NCBI RefSeq assembly: GCF_000722635.1
Contig: NZ_JOKH01000002.1
Coordinates: forward strand, 618,073 to 682,072
DNA from: Endozoicomonas numazuensis
GTDB lineage: Bacteria; Pseudomonadota; Gammaproteobacteria; Pseudomonadales; Endozoicomonadaceae
DNA: 64,000 nucleotides
Direction of reading: 5' to 3'
This document shows, one piece after another, positions 8,803-16,276 of the stretch. The notes beneath the pieces are model-generated. The model ran no database searches and was not told where the DNA came from. It saw nothing but the letters and a program-made list of their open reading frames with translations. The position numbers were made by a program, and so were the translations under genes. Positions within the stretch are counted from its first letter, which is position 1, and each line of letters begins with the position of its first letter.

Positions 8803-9276
8803 ATGAAAACCACAAAACTCACAGCCACCCAAGAGAGCGTTCTTAAGCAAGCGGCTGAGACAGGAAACCTCCACGCTTCCATGCTTGCCTTAAAAGGTGG
8901 AGCGCGGAAGAAAGTGTTGGACAGCCTGACCAGCAAGGGCTTTCTGATTCGCATGAAAGAGGCTGATACCTTCGACATCAGTCCCCAAGGCAAGGCAGCT
9001 ATTGGCCTCCCCGCTGATGATCAGCCTGCCCCCAAGATCCGGCTCGGAACCAAACTCCACAAGGTCATTAAACTGCTGGCTCGGCCCGAAGGCGCTGCCA
9101 TCCACGAAATCATGAAAGCCACCGGCTGGCAGCAGCACACGGTTCGCGGCACTCTGGCTGGAGCCCTGAAAAAACGACTGGGGCTGACCATCGAATCGGA
9201 GAAGCCTGAAGGCAAGGACCGCATTTACCGAATCACCGCCGGGCTGGATGCTCTCTTTCAGGGAGAAAGCGCATGA
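8803..9276 (+). CDS. DUF3489 family protein (winged-helix-like)
   Basis: 157 residues from the ATG at 8803, chosen for AGGAG at 8791-8795; a longer in-frame start would overlap the preceding gene. The C-terminal DUF3489 signature is clear: GTKLHKVIKLLARPEGAAIHEIM then TGWQQHTVRGTLAGALKKRLGL at about residues 80-125, a helix-turn-helix-like fold. The N-terminal half repeats a similar helical pattern (TATQESVLKQAAETG). Probably DNA binding and regulatory; such proteins are common with DUF2924 and serine recombinase genes in mobile DNA, as seen here at 20.5-22.3 kb. Confidence 0.85.
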   Translation: MKTTKLTATQESVLKQAAETGNLHASMLALKGGARKKVLDSLTSKGFLIRMKEADTFDISPQGKAAIGLPADDQPAPKIRLGTKLHKVIKLLARPEGAAIHEIMKATGWQQHTVRGTLAGALKKRLGLTIESEKPEGKDRIYRITAGLDALFQGESA

Positions 9277-9614
9277 GCACCCGCTCCCGAATCGCAAGGC
9301 GACTGGCTAACGGTCGCTATTGCTCTATTTACTGCCACTTCGACGGGGATCAGGTGGGCAAGGTGCTTCAAGAGCACTATCCCACCGAAGCGGACGCCAA
9401 GATCATTGTGAATTTTGGCGACTTGTCGTGCATCTCGAAAGACGGCGTTGATGCTTATATGGATCGAGGAGAATCATGGGCCAAGATCCGGCCCCGAAAC
9501 AGCGACGACCTCCAGAGCCTGATTGCTCTGGCTTGGGAGACTGGAGCCGAGTACGTTTACTACTGGCAGGACGGTGGTTGGCAGACCCTTTCCATGTGGG
9601 GGCCTCGATCATGA
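9273..9614 (+). CDS. phage hypothetical protein (MSTRSRI family)
   Basis: 113 residues, overlapping the DUF3489 stop by 4 bp (ATGA). It opens MSTRSRIARRLANGRYCSIYCHFDGDQVGKVLQEHY, a recognisable pattern of a widespread uncharacterised phage protein family (MSTRSxI...SIYCHxDG). The C-terminal part is rich in Trp/Tyr (YVYYWQDGGWQTLSMWG). No catalytic motif is evident. Translation is likely coupled to both neighbours, making it part of the same early-type plus-strand module. Confidence 0.7.
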   Translation: MSTRSRIARRLANGRYCSIYCHFDGDQVGKVLQEHYPTEADAKIIVNFGDLSCISKDGVDAYMDRGESWAKIRPRNSDDLQSLIALAWETGAEYVYYWQDGGWQTLSMWGPRS

Positions 9615-9952
9615 GAGACCCCATACTACTGGCCGTTGAACTCTCAAACGGCCATTTTATGTCCTGCCGCCTGCTCCATCCTGACCGGCATACACTGCCT
9701 ACTCTCAATCGCTGGTACCGGGAAATGATTGAGGCCATTTTCCTGATTGAGCTGGGCAACCTTCACGCCATCAACCGCACCCGGGCTGTTGCCATGCACA
9801 AAGACTGGGGAGAGCCCTGGCCCGACCATCAGCCCCGGTTTTCACCCAACATCAAACACCTTGAAGCCCTGGCCAGAACTCTCAAAGTCAGAGACACTCT
9901 GCTGAACCAAAACAATCAATGGAAACACCTTGGCAGCACCTCAAGGGGGTAG
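9611..9952 (+). CDS. hypothetical protein, last gene of plus-strand module
   Basis: 113 residues from the ATG at 9611, which overlaps the previous stop as ATGA; an in-frame upstream start at 9476 lies wholly inside the previous gene. Sequence features: N-terminal MRDPILLAVELSNGHFMSCRLLHPD, a helix NRWYREMIEAIFLIELGNLHAINRTRAVA, and a basic C-terminus. No family recognised. It closes the module; a GTTGAC-rich non-coding stretch follows. Confidence 0.6.
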   Translation: MRDPILLAVELSNGHFMSCRLLHPDRHTLPTLNRWYREMIEAIFLIELGNLHAINRTRAVAMHKDWGEPWPDHQPRFSPNIKHLEALARTLKVRDTLLNQNNQWKHLGSTSRG

Positions 9953-9972
9953 ACAATTCCTCACCTTGCAGG

Positions 9973-10074
9973 GTTGACATTCACGGTTGACAAGCTGCCT
10001 TTTGTCAACCCAGTTGACAGCCTGAAAGCCCCGTCTTGACTGGCCTCCATCGAATTTCGCCACCCAGTGTCAAC
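9973..10074. repeat. cluster of GTTGAC / GTCAAC motifs with a 9-bp inverted repeat
   Basis: GTTGAC occurs at 9973-9978, 9986-9991 and 10013-10018, and its complement GTCAAC at 10004-10009 and 10069-10074. Two of these form a perfect hairpin, GGTTGACAA (9985-9993) and TTGTCAACC (10002-10010) around 8 bp. The cluster lies in the 295-bp gap 9953-10247 between the plus-strand module and the convergent lysis genes; nothing else is seen in that gap. It could end transcription or bind a phage regulator. Confidence 0.55.
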
Positions 10075-10247
10075 CCCGATTTTCACTCTGTCGCTGGTGC
10101 TATTCCGCGCTGATGCATACCCGCACTAGAAGACACCGCCCAGGGACCCCGAAGCAGTCGCCAGAAGCCCTCTATCAAGCGTTCTCTTCAAACTCGAGAC
10201 GCTCCCTACATTTAAAAAGAAGCTCTCAGATCGGCTTAAATTGAGTC

Positions 10248-10616
10248 TCAGCCTTTCCATGTTCTTGTCACCTTCTCCAGCCCCCGGCTGGCAATGTATC
10301 CGCCAATGCCCAGCTGGATAATGCTGAACAGTTTCAGTTCCACGGCTTCTGTGAGGTTTGGTGCTGACCAACCCATCCAGCGACACACGACCAATGCCGT
10401 AAAGATCAGCATTACCATGGGTCGCCAGTTTCTTTGCAGCCAGCTTTCTCCTTGCGCCTCGGCTTTGACGACACTGGCTTGTTGTTCCAGTTCGGCCAGC
10501 TCTCCGCTGAGCAGCATCTCGGTCAGTTCAACCTTGGCTGCTTTGGCTTTGTTCGCATCGGGAAAGAGCTTGTCGATGACCTTCCCGATCACCGGAATCG
10601 CAGCCACCAGACTCAC
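10248..10616 (-). CDS. holin, 3-TM (GTA-holin-like) family
   Basis: 122 residues with a GTG start (10614-10616) preceded by GGGAGG; the start overlaps the amidase stop as GTGA. N-terminal amphipathic segment IPVIGKVIDKLFPD, a helical charged middle (AKVELTEMLLSGELAELEQQ), then WLQRNWRPMVMLIFTALVVCRWMG and a second hydrophobic segment IIQLGIGGYIASRGLEKV. The RNWRPxxM...GYxxxRGxEK pattern is typical of the 3TM holin family. Makes the inner membrane lesion that releases the endolysin. Confidence 0.88.
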   Translation of the reverse strand: MSLVAAIPVIGKVIDKLFPDANKAKAAKVELTEMLLSGELAELEQQASVVKAEAQGESWLQRNWRPMVMLIFTALVVCRWMGWSAPNLTEAVELKLFSIIQLGIGGYIASRGLEKVTRTWKG

Positions 10617-11056
10617 CGCTTGCCTCCCAGCAATTTTTCCTGTCTGAGCCAGTGATGCACATCAAAGTTGGGACAGGTCTTCACCTTGCTGAAGTGGTGA
10701 TGGCCGTGCACGACAGTGTTTGGATAAAGCGCCTGATGACCTGCCACCAGAAACTTCAGCATTCGCTTCTGATCTGGAGTGAAGTTGTCTTCCGGCTGGT
10801 TGTGTTCATCCAGACCACCCACCAGACAGATGCCCACACTCTCGTGGTTGTGGCTTTTGGCATGAGCGCCCCAGTCATCCATGGACCGACCCTGCTTTAC
10901 GGAACCGTCCCGTTCAATGACCCAGTGGTAACCAATATCCAGAAAGGCTCGCTCCATGGTGTGCCAGCGTTTAATGTCGTCAAAGGTCACATGTTGGTTG
11001 GCTCGGGTATCCGAACAATGAACGACGATGTAATTGGTTTCCTTACGCTTGCCCAT
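10613..11056 (-). CDS. endolysin, N-acetylmuramoyl-L-alanine amidase (T7 lysozyme-like)
   Basis: 147 residues from the ATG at 11054-11056 (a GTG one codon upstream is possible); SD GGGG precedes it. Amidase_2/PGRP fold: YIVVHCSDT gives the first zinc ligand His13, and HGHHHFSKVKTCPNFDV gives His120 and Cys128, with the same 8-residue spacing as T7 lysozyme H122/C130. GYHWVIERDGSVKQGR is the substrate loop. Cleaves the amide bond between MurNAc and L-Ala. Forms a lysis cassette with the holin and the adjacent coiled-coil membrane gene. No signal peptide, so it depends on the holin. Confidence 0.92.
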   Translation of the reverse strand: MGKRKETNYIVVHCSDTRANQHVTFDDIKRWHTMERAFLDIGYHWVIERDGSVKQGRSMDDWGAHAKSHNHESVGICLVGGLDEHNQPEDNFTPDQKRMLKFLVAGHQALYPNTVVHGHHHFSKVKTCPNFDVHHWLRQEKLLGGKR

Positions 11057-11072
11057 CACTCATCCCCTGAGT

Positions 11073-11348
11073 TTATGATTTGAGAAAGTAAGACAGCAGC
11101 CCAATAGCTGCGGTCAACACAATCCAGCCGAACCGTTCGATATAACCCAGCATCACGCCCCGGCGACTGGCCTGAAACTCCAGCTTCCGGATACGCTTTT
11201 CCTGCTCATCCAGACGTTCATCCTGACGGGAAAGGTTGCTGGTCTGGTGTGTAATCCGCTCCTCGATCATGGCCAGGCGAGACACTGCGTCGCTCAGCTT
11301 GTCGAGCTTTGAATCAATCTGATCCAGTCGCCTTGAGAGATCGTCCAT
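11073..11348 (-). CDS. coiled-coil single-TM phage protein (XhlA-like)
   Basis: 91 residues from ATG 11346-11348, preceded by AAGGAAG. Residues 1-65 form a heptad-rich coiled coil (LSRRLDQIDSKLDKLSDAVSRL, SRQDERLDEQEKRIRKLEFQ), followed by a C-terminal membrane segment FGWIVLTAAIGLLSYFL. This layout matches haemolysin XhlA-type proteins that accompany holin and endolysin genes. It overlaps the methyltransferase gene by 35 bp. An alternative reading is a spanin-like accessory, but there is no signal peptide or lipobox. Confidence 0.65.
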   Translation of the reverse strand: MDDLSRRLDQIDSKLDKLSDAVSRLAMIEERITHQTSNLSRQDERLDEQEKRIRKLEFQASRRGVMLGYIERFGWIVLTAAIGLLSYFLKS

Positions 11349-12591
11349 CACGGTCTTCCTTGACCTGAGCAAAGGTCAGATTGTTGGATTCAAGATATGC
11401 TTCCTTGCCGGTGTACTCCTCCCAGCGACGAATGATCACATCGACGTATTTGGGGTCCAGCTCTGTGAGCCGGGCACTGCGGTGAGACTTCTCACAGGCG
11501 ATCAATGTTGAGCCGGAGCCACCAAACAGATCCAGCACGATGTCATGAGTCTTGGAAGAATTGCGGATAGCCCGTTCCACCAGTTCTACCGGCTTCATGG
11601 TAGGGTGCAGGTCGTTCCTGGCAGATTTGCTGTAAAACCAGACATCCCCCTGGTCCCGGGCTCCACACCAGAAGTGTTCATTGCCTTCCTTCCACCCGTA
11701 CAGGATCGGTTCGTACTGTCGCTGGTAATCGGAACGTCCAAGGGTAAACGTGTTCTTGGCCCAGATGATAAACGTGGACCATTTGCCACCCGCTTCCCGA
11801 AAGGCTTTCTGCAAAGTATCCAGTTCAGACGACGACATGCAGATATAAATCGCGCCCTTGCAGACCGCGAGCAGGTTGGTCATGGCAGCCAGCAGGAAGG
11901 CATGGAACTCAGAGCCCAGGTTATCGTTTTTGATCCGGCGGTCTTTTTTGGATTTGGTGTTTTTCTCAGGGTTGGCGTAGTCGACGTTGTAGGGCGGATC
12001 TGTGAACACCATATCCGCCAGCTGGCCTGCCATCAGGGTTTCCACATCGGCCTGCTCGGTAGCACTGCCACACAGTATCCGGTGATTGCCCAGAATCCAG
12101 AGGTCACCGGCCTGGCTGACAGGATGTTCTTCCGGTTCAGGAATCTCATCATCGTCGGTCTGGCCTTCAGGCTCGTCCACCAGCAGCAGACCTTCCAGTT
12201 CTTCATCGGAAAAGCCCATCAGATCCAGGTCAAAATCCAGGGCATCCAGCTCTGCCAGCTCCTGCTTGAGCAGGTCTTCGTCCCAACCTGAGGTGGCTGT
12301 GATCTGGTTGTCTGCAATCACCAGTGCCCGACGCTGGGTTTCACTCAAGTGCCCCAGCACGATCACCGGCACGGTTTCCATCCCCAGTTGCTTGGCCGCC
12401 ATCAGACGACCATGACCGGCTACGATGACATCGTCACTGCCCACCAGCACAGGATTGACAAACCCGAACTCCTCGATGGACCGGGCAATCTGGCTCACCT
12501 GTTCATCGGAGTGAGTCCGGGCATTGTTGGCGTAGGGCACCAAGCTGGCGACCGAGCGATGTTCGATGGCTTCGACAAGGATTCTGGACAT
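11314..12591 (-). CDS. ParB-like nuclease domain fused to beta-class DNA methyltransferase
   Basis: 425 residues. Residues 1-100 are a ParB/Srx-like domain (LVPYANNARTHSDEQVSQIARSIEEFGF, then VIVAGHGRLMAAKQLG with the conserved GHGR). An acidic linker at 130-155 leads to a DNA methyltransferase: DPPY at 198-201 (motif IV) precedes FGGSG at 356-360 (motif I), i.e. beta-class order typical of N6-adenine or N4-cytosine enzymes. HPTMKPVELVERAI is the usual conserved segment. Phages use such orphan enzymes to resist host restriction. No cognate endonuclease gene is adjacent. Confidence 0.88.
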   Translation of the reverse strand: MSRILVEAIEHRSVASLVPYANNARTHSDEQVSQIARSIEEFGFVNPVLVGSDDVIVAGHGRLMAAKQLGMETVPVIVLGHLSETQRRALVIADNQITATSGWDEDLLKQELAELDALDFDLDLMGFSDEELEGLLLVDEPEGQTDDDEIPEPEEHPVSQAGDLWILGNHRILCGSATEQADVETLMAGQLADMVFTDPPYNVDYANPEKNTKSKKDRRIKNDNLGSEFHAFLLAAMTNLLAVCKGAIYICMSSSELDTLQKAFREAGGKWSTFIIWAKNTFTLGRSDYQRQYEPILYGWKEGNEHFWCGARDQGDVWFYSKSARNDLHPTMKPVELVERAIRNSSKTHDIVLDLFGGSGSTLIACEKSHRSARLTELDPKYVDVIIRRWEEYTGKEAYLESNNLTFAQVKEDRDGRSLKATGSD

Positions 12592-12615
12592 GATTCTTCC
12601 GTGATTTCCAGAGAC

Positions 12616-12647
12616 AAAAAAACCTCAGACCGGGGAGGTGTGAGGTT
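12616..12647 (-). terminator. intrinsic terminator after the DUF6362 gene
   Basis: On the minus strand AACCTCA (complement of 12641-12647) pairs with TGAGGTT (complement of 12621-12627) and is followed by seven T (12622-12616). It lies downstream of the 12777-13154 gene and upstream of the methyltransferase start, so it separates the regulator from the lysis operon. Confidence 0.65.
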
Positions 12648-12776
12648 CAGGTGCAATTCGCTTCGAGCTTAGCGTTAATTCTTGTCAAATTTGGCGAAAG
12701 TGTCCAATCTTCCAATTACAGACTTTAAGCGACATTGACAGACAAACACGGCTCTAAACACCCTGAACGGGTCAAA

Positions 12777-13154
12777 TTACCCTGATTTTTTTTGCAAGAT
12801 GTGGATAGAAATCCGGTTTATGGCCTTGCACCAGTGCCCATAGGCTGTTTTTCGATTCACACCCAGATCCTTAGCAATCACGCGCCAGGGCAGTCCCGAA
12901 GCACGAAGCCAGATCAGTTTGCGCTCCTCCTCTGTGACCCAGCGAAGCCAGCGCATGCACTGCACCATGCAGTCGATCTCATCCTCAGAAGGCTCGGGCA
13001 GTCTAAGGATCTTGTTTTCACCCTGGTAGACTTCCCAGCGGTTGGGATTGATTTCGGGCCAGAACGCGGAGTAGCGGAGATTAATTCCTGACGACACTCG
13101 TCGTGCCACCAGCCAGGCTTCCCGATAGCGATTGGCCAGTTCGTTGATGTCCAT
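12777..13154 (-). CDS. DUF6362-like helix-turn-helix protein
   Basis: 125 residues from ATG 13152-13154, chosen because GGAGG lies 7 nt upstream; the longer frame would start at 13196. The C-terminal half reads MRWLRWVTEEERKLIWLRASGLPWRVIAKDLGVNRKTAYGHW, a sigma-region-4-like HTH with the pattern (W..ED/ERK..W.RA.G..W..I...G..R.TA...W) seen in DUF6362 proteins. Placed between replication and lysis/packaging genes, it may be a late-gene activator. Its own terminator lies at 12616-12647. Function inferred from fold and position. Confidence 0.7.
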   Translation of the reverse strand: MDINELANRYREAWLVARRVSSGINLRYSAFWPEINPNRWEVYQGENKILRLPEPSEDEIDCMVQCMRWLRWVTEEERKLIWLRASGLPWRVIAKDLGVNRKTAYGHWCKAINRISIHILQKKSG

Positions 13155-13202
13155 TTGGGCCTCCTCCCTGAGTCGATTTCCAGCCGGAAATATCACGTGT
13201 CA

Positions 13203-13246
13203 GTAAGGTTGGAAATTTAAGTTCCAACCTTACTTATATAAGTAAG
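13203..13246. repeat. two overlapping palindromes at the replication-module boundary
   Basis: GTAAGGTTGGAA (13203-13214) and TTCCAACCTTAC (13222-13233) form a perfect 12-bp inverted repeat with a 7-bp spacer. The second arm overlaps an 18-bp perfect palindrome centred on TATA at 13229-13246. They lie upstream of the DUF6362 gene start, suitable for an operator or a structured origin element. Confidence 0.6.
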
Positions 13247-13252
13247 GGGTTC

Positions 13253-13458
13253 TGGAAATTGGAAACGGGTTATTTTTCAATAAGTTACACGTTTCCAGAG
13301 CCACACCATTTCCTGGAAATTGGAAATACGACACATGTCATTCAATTTCTTATATTTCTTCATGCTTTCAGCCTGTTAGAGCACCTTCTTAAACCTTTCT
13401 CCGTTTCCAAAACTCTGGAAATGTTCTGGAAATGCTGGAAATTGGAAACGCTCTGGAA
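13253..13458. repeat. iteron-like array of TGGAAATTGGAAA repeats
   Basis: The core TGGAAATTGGAAA occurs three times (13253-13265, 13314-13326, 13436-13448), two of them followed by CG. Half-sites CTGGAAA / TTTCCAG occur at about 13290-13297, 13401-13407, 13414-13420, 13424-13430 and 13452-13459. The array fills the 312-bp gap between the DUF6362 gene and the 3' end of the primase-helicase gene, with the palindromes at 13203. It may be the phage origin or a repressor array; nothing else is seen in the gap. Confidence 0.6.
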
Positions 13459-13466
13459 ACGCTCAA

Positions 13467-15569
13467 TCAGTCATTTTTCAGCCGATCAGCACCCTCTTCG
13501 ATCCGGCCTTTGCCATCAGCAAATGGTCCCCAGGGTGAGTCCAGCCACTTATGTTCTTTTGATCCCATAAGTGTACCCTTGACCACTCTTGGCGGACGTT
13601 CACTCAACAGTTCCTGAACCATATTTTCCAGCTTGTGACGAGGCATATGATGGAAGGCTTCAGGAAGGCGATGCCGGTGCTTGAAGACACCATTGACTCC
13701 AGTATGAGTAAAAGGATGCCCACGACTGGCAGCCATTCTGATGCCGCCAGCCAGCACTCCCAGCAGGTCATAGGTAGAAGGCTGCTGACCTTTCATCCTT
13801 GCGGTCAGATCTTCCAACAAGCCGATGCTGTTGCGTTTATAGGTCCGGATTGTCCGATCCGCCGGGCCATTGGATTTCACCACCGCTCCCTGGTAAAAAC
13901 TTCGCGGCTCGGGGATCAGGTTCAACGTCTGACAGGTTTGCTGCACGACCTGATCCTGGGCAGGCCAGAGGGCGTAGGCCATTCGAACACCGTCCACCAG
14001 CGCACTACTGCCTCGGATGGCATCCCTGGCTTGCTCTGCGTTTTCGATGGGTTTCTGCCCTGGAGGTTTGCGCATATGGTGAACCACAATCACAGTGGCT
14101 CCAGTTTCACTGGCCAGGTTTGCCAACAGCCCTGTCAGGTAGCTGCCCACCGCAGGATCGGCATTCACATCGGCATGGACAAAAGACGATAAAGGATCAA
14201 AAACCACCAGTTTGAGATCTTCAATGGCCTGTAACTGCCTGACCATCTGGGTAAACTCTGTTGTTGTTCTTGGCCCTTCCGGGGTTTCCCTGACCATAGG
14301 GAATGGCCCACCTGCATTGGGTAAGGGAATGATGACCAGCTTCTCAGGTGACTTCAGTCTCAAGTCAGTTGGGTCCAGTTTTTCCAGGCGGCGATGCACT
14401 TCTGCCTGATCATCCTCAGATGTGAAGACGACTGCGGTTCCGTGCTGTAAAACCTTGCCACCAAATACTTCGACCGTGAGACCGTCGCAGCAGGCAATTT
14501 CCAGCGCCAGTTTCAGGGTGAGCATCCCTTTGCCGGTATCACCCATTGCAGCAAGAATGGACACAACCCCCAATGGAAACGAGCCTTCAATAAGAAAATG
14601 CTGTTCAGGAGCCTTGCCTTTATAACGAAGCGCACTCCAGTCTGACAGCTGCAGTCCTGCTGACTTAATTGTCTTGCGTTCGGTGCTGGCTAGCCAATGA
14701 TCAATATCAAAGCTTTCCTGAACAGCATCCGCCGCATCCCATTTCTCGGGTTTGTCTGCTGGTGGCTTCACTATGATGACGGATAAAGCACCCACATCAG
14801 CGATGGCTTTGGCGGCACTGAAGGCATATTCCAGCCCAGCGTCGTCATTATCAGGCCAGAGAGTCACTCGCTTGCCCTTGAGGGGAGACCAGTCCGTCTT
14901 ATCTGTAGGTGCCTTGGCACCGTTCATGGCAGTTGTAGCGCAATAACCGCTATCAATCAGCGCCTGGGCTGCTTTCTCTCCCTCCACCAGCAACACTTCG
15001 TCTGCTACCTTGATACCTGGTTGGTTGTAGAGCGGTCTGGGGTTAGGGGCTTTGGTTTTACGGGTCTTTACATCCCAGGGTCTGAACTCTTTACCCTCTG
15101 GTGTATCGTACCGATAGACACAGGCAACCAGATTACCTTCGGCATCGTGGTAGTCCCACTTGCCGGTATGGTGACCGAGATCTTCATACTCTTCCTGGTG
15201 GTTAGCAGTAGCTGGTGGAGTGAATGACGGCATTCCCAGCCAGTCCGCCATAAACTGGATGATCTCGGGAAAATCCCTCTGGGCATCCAGCTTCTGGTGT
15301 TCTGCCGTGAGGCTGATAATGTCACCGCCTCCACCGCTTTCAAAGTCGTGCCAAAGCCCACTGCTCAGTTCCACTTCCAGACTCTTGCCTTTCTTGCCCT
15401 GGATATTACCCAGCACAAACTTCTGGCCTCGCTTTTTTCCATTGGGAAATAGCCAGGCCAGGTACTCTGGTAATCGCTCCTGAATACGACGTTTAACGTC
15501 TTCTGCATCCAGCTTCTGCGTCGTGCCCTGCTCAGGAGCATCGTTAAAATCAAGCCATTTGTTCTTCAT
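13467..15569 (-). CDS. phage TOPRIM primase / RepA-like AAA+ helicase
   Basis: About 700 residues from ATG 15567-15569 (the ATG one codon upstream at 15572 is equally possible). The N-terminal region (LPEYLAWLFPNGKKRGQKFVLGNIQGKKG) precedes a GLWHDFESGGGGDIISL segment typical of phage primases. A TOPRIM domain follows: EVLLVEGEKAAQAL near 192-205 and TLWPDNDDAG near 236-245. The RepA/KaiC-like ATPase begins with SILAAMGDTGKGML (Walker A near 343-348), and VVFDPLSSFVHADVN and TVIVVHHMRKPP follow. It primes and unwinds phage DNA. No lone zinc ribbon was found at the N-terminus. Iteron-like repeats lie at its 3' side. Confidence 0.88.
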   Translation of the reverse strand: MKNKWLDFNDAPEQGTTQKLDAEDVKRRIQERLPEYLAWLFPNGKKRGQKFVLGNIQGKKGKSLEVELSSGLWHDFESGGGGDIISLTAEHQKLDAQRDFPEIIQFMADWLGMPSFTPPATANHQEEYEDLGHHTGKWDYHDAEGNLVACVYRYDTPEGKEFRPWDVKTRKTKAPNPRPLYNQPGIKVADEVLLVEGEKAAQALIDSGYCATTAMNGAKAPTDKTDWSPLKGKRVTLWPDNDDAGLEYAFSAAKAIADVGALSVIIVKPPADKPEKWDAADAVQESFDIDHWLASTERKTIKSAGLQLSDWSALRYKGKAPEQHFLIEGSFPLGVVSILAAMGDTGKGMLTLKLALEIACCDGLTVEVFGGKVLQHGTAVVFTSEDDQAEVHRRLEKLDPTDLRLKSPEKLVIIPLPNAGGPFPMVRETPEGPRTTTEFTQMVRQLQAIEDLKLVVFDPLSSFVHADVNADPAVGSYLTGLLANLASETGATVIVVHHMRKPPGQKPIENAEQARDAIRGSSALVDGVRMAYALWPAQDQVVQQTCQTLNLIPEPRSFYQGAVVKSNGPADRTIRTYKRNSIGLLEDLTARMKGQQPSTYDLLGVLAGGIRMAASRGHPFTHTGVNGVFKHRHRLPEAFHHMPRHKLENMVQELLSERPPRVVKGTLMGSKEHKWLDSPWGPFADGKGRIEEGADRLKND

Positions 15570-15620
15570 CATCACAGTCCCTGTCGGGGAAAAGCCCACC
15601 AGCGGGTGGGCATCAGAGCC

Positions 15621-16274
15621 TTAATCCCACTGGTTGTTGTAGCTTTCAGCCGGATGGGGAGCTGAGTCCGGAGGACTGTAGAGCTGTGATTGCAACTGTG
15701 CCTGAGAATGACCACTCTGCTGACTGGCGGGTGGATGACCCTGGGGAGCCGTCTGGCCAAACATCAGCTGAGCATACTGCTTATGCTCAGGTGTGATGGC
15801 CTGCTTGATGACATTCTTGGGCTCGTCATACTGATCCTTTTCTGTACTGATCTTGGCGACAAACTCAATACCATCCAACTCTGACAAAGACTGCAGCTGT
15901 CGGGCTTTATAAGCCGGTGGACTGTTATCTTCTGCCTTGATATTACGTGCGGATTGCAAAATACCCCGGACAAATGACCGGCCCATATTTTCCCACTCAG
16001 GGCCTTTGGGGCTGTGCATCCCGATCAGGGACCAGATCTTGCGCCTGGCGTACTGGCCTTCCAGCACGGTGAACTCGGCATTAAGGTAGATGGCTCCGGT
16101 ATCACCGCAAGTGGCGTAACCACCCGTCCAGCCCATTTCAGGATTGTCGTAGCCTCCGGGCTTGAGGGTCATGCGTACCTTGACCAGGGTGCCTGAAGGG
16201 ATGACATCGTAGCTGCCCTGGTCGGTGGCATCGTTAAAGTCATTCCAGCGTGTCATGGCTCTTTGTTGGCTCAT
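15621..16274 (-). CDS. hypothetical replication-module protein, candidate ssDNA-binding partner
   Basis: 217 residues; ATG follows GGAGAAATAACC. The N-terminal 150 residues are beta-rich (GTLVKVRMTLKPGGYDNPEMGWTGG, IYLNAEFTVLEGQYARRKIWSLIG), followed by a Gln/Pro/Ser-rich disordered tail from about residue 170 ending in YNNQWD. A beta domain with a long Q/P-rich linker and short acidic/aromatic tip is SSB-like in layout. It directly follows the Sak4-like ATPase gene (2-bp gap), a common pairing. The SSB idea is inference; no family was recognised with certainty. Confidence 0.5.
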   Translation of the reverse strand: MSQQRAMTRWNDFNDATDQGSYDVIPSGTLVKVRMTLKPGGYDNPEMGWTGGYATCGDTGAIYLNAEFTVLEGQYARRKIWSLIGMHSPKGPEWENMGRSFVRGILQSARNIKAEDNSPPAYKARQLQSLSELDGIEFVAKISTEKDQYDEPKNVIKQAITPEHKQYAQLMFGQTAPQGHPPASQQSGHSQAQLQSQLYSPPDSAPHPAESYNNQWD

Positions 16275-16276
16275 GG

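Noticed and set aside
11545-12291. 248-residue plus-strand open frame opposite the methyltransferase
   Set aside because: Mirror of a strongly coding minus-strand gene; no ribosome site and no recognisable domain.
13253-13458. TGGAAA repeat array as a CRISPR array
   Set aside because: Repeat spacing is irregular and the spacers are not of constant length; no cas genes nearby.
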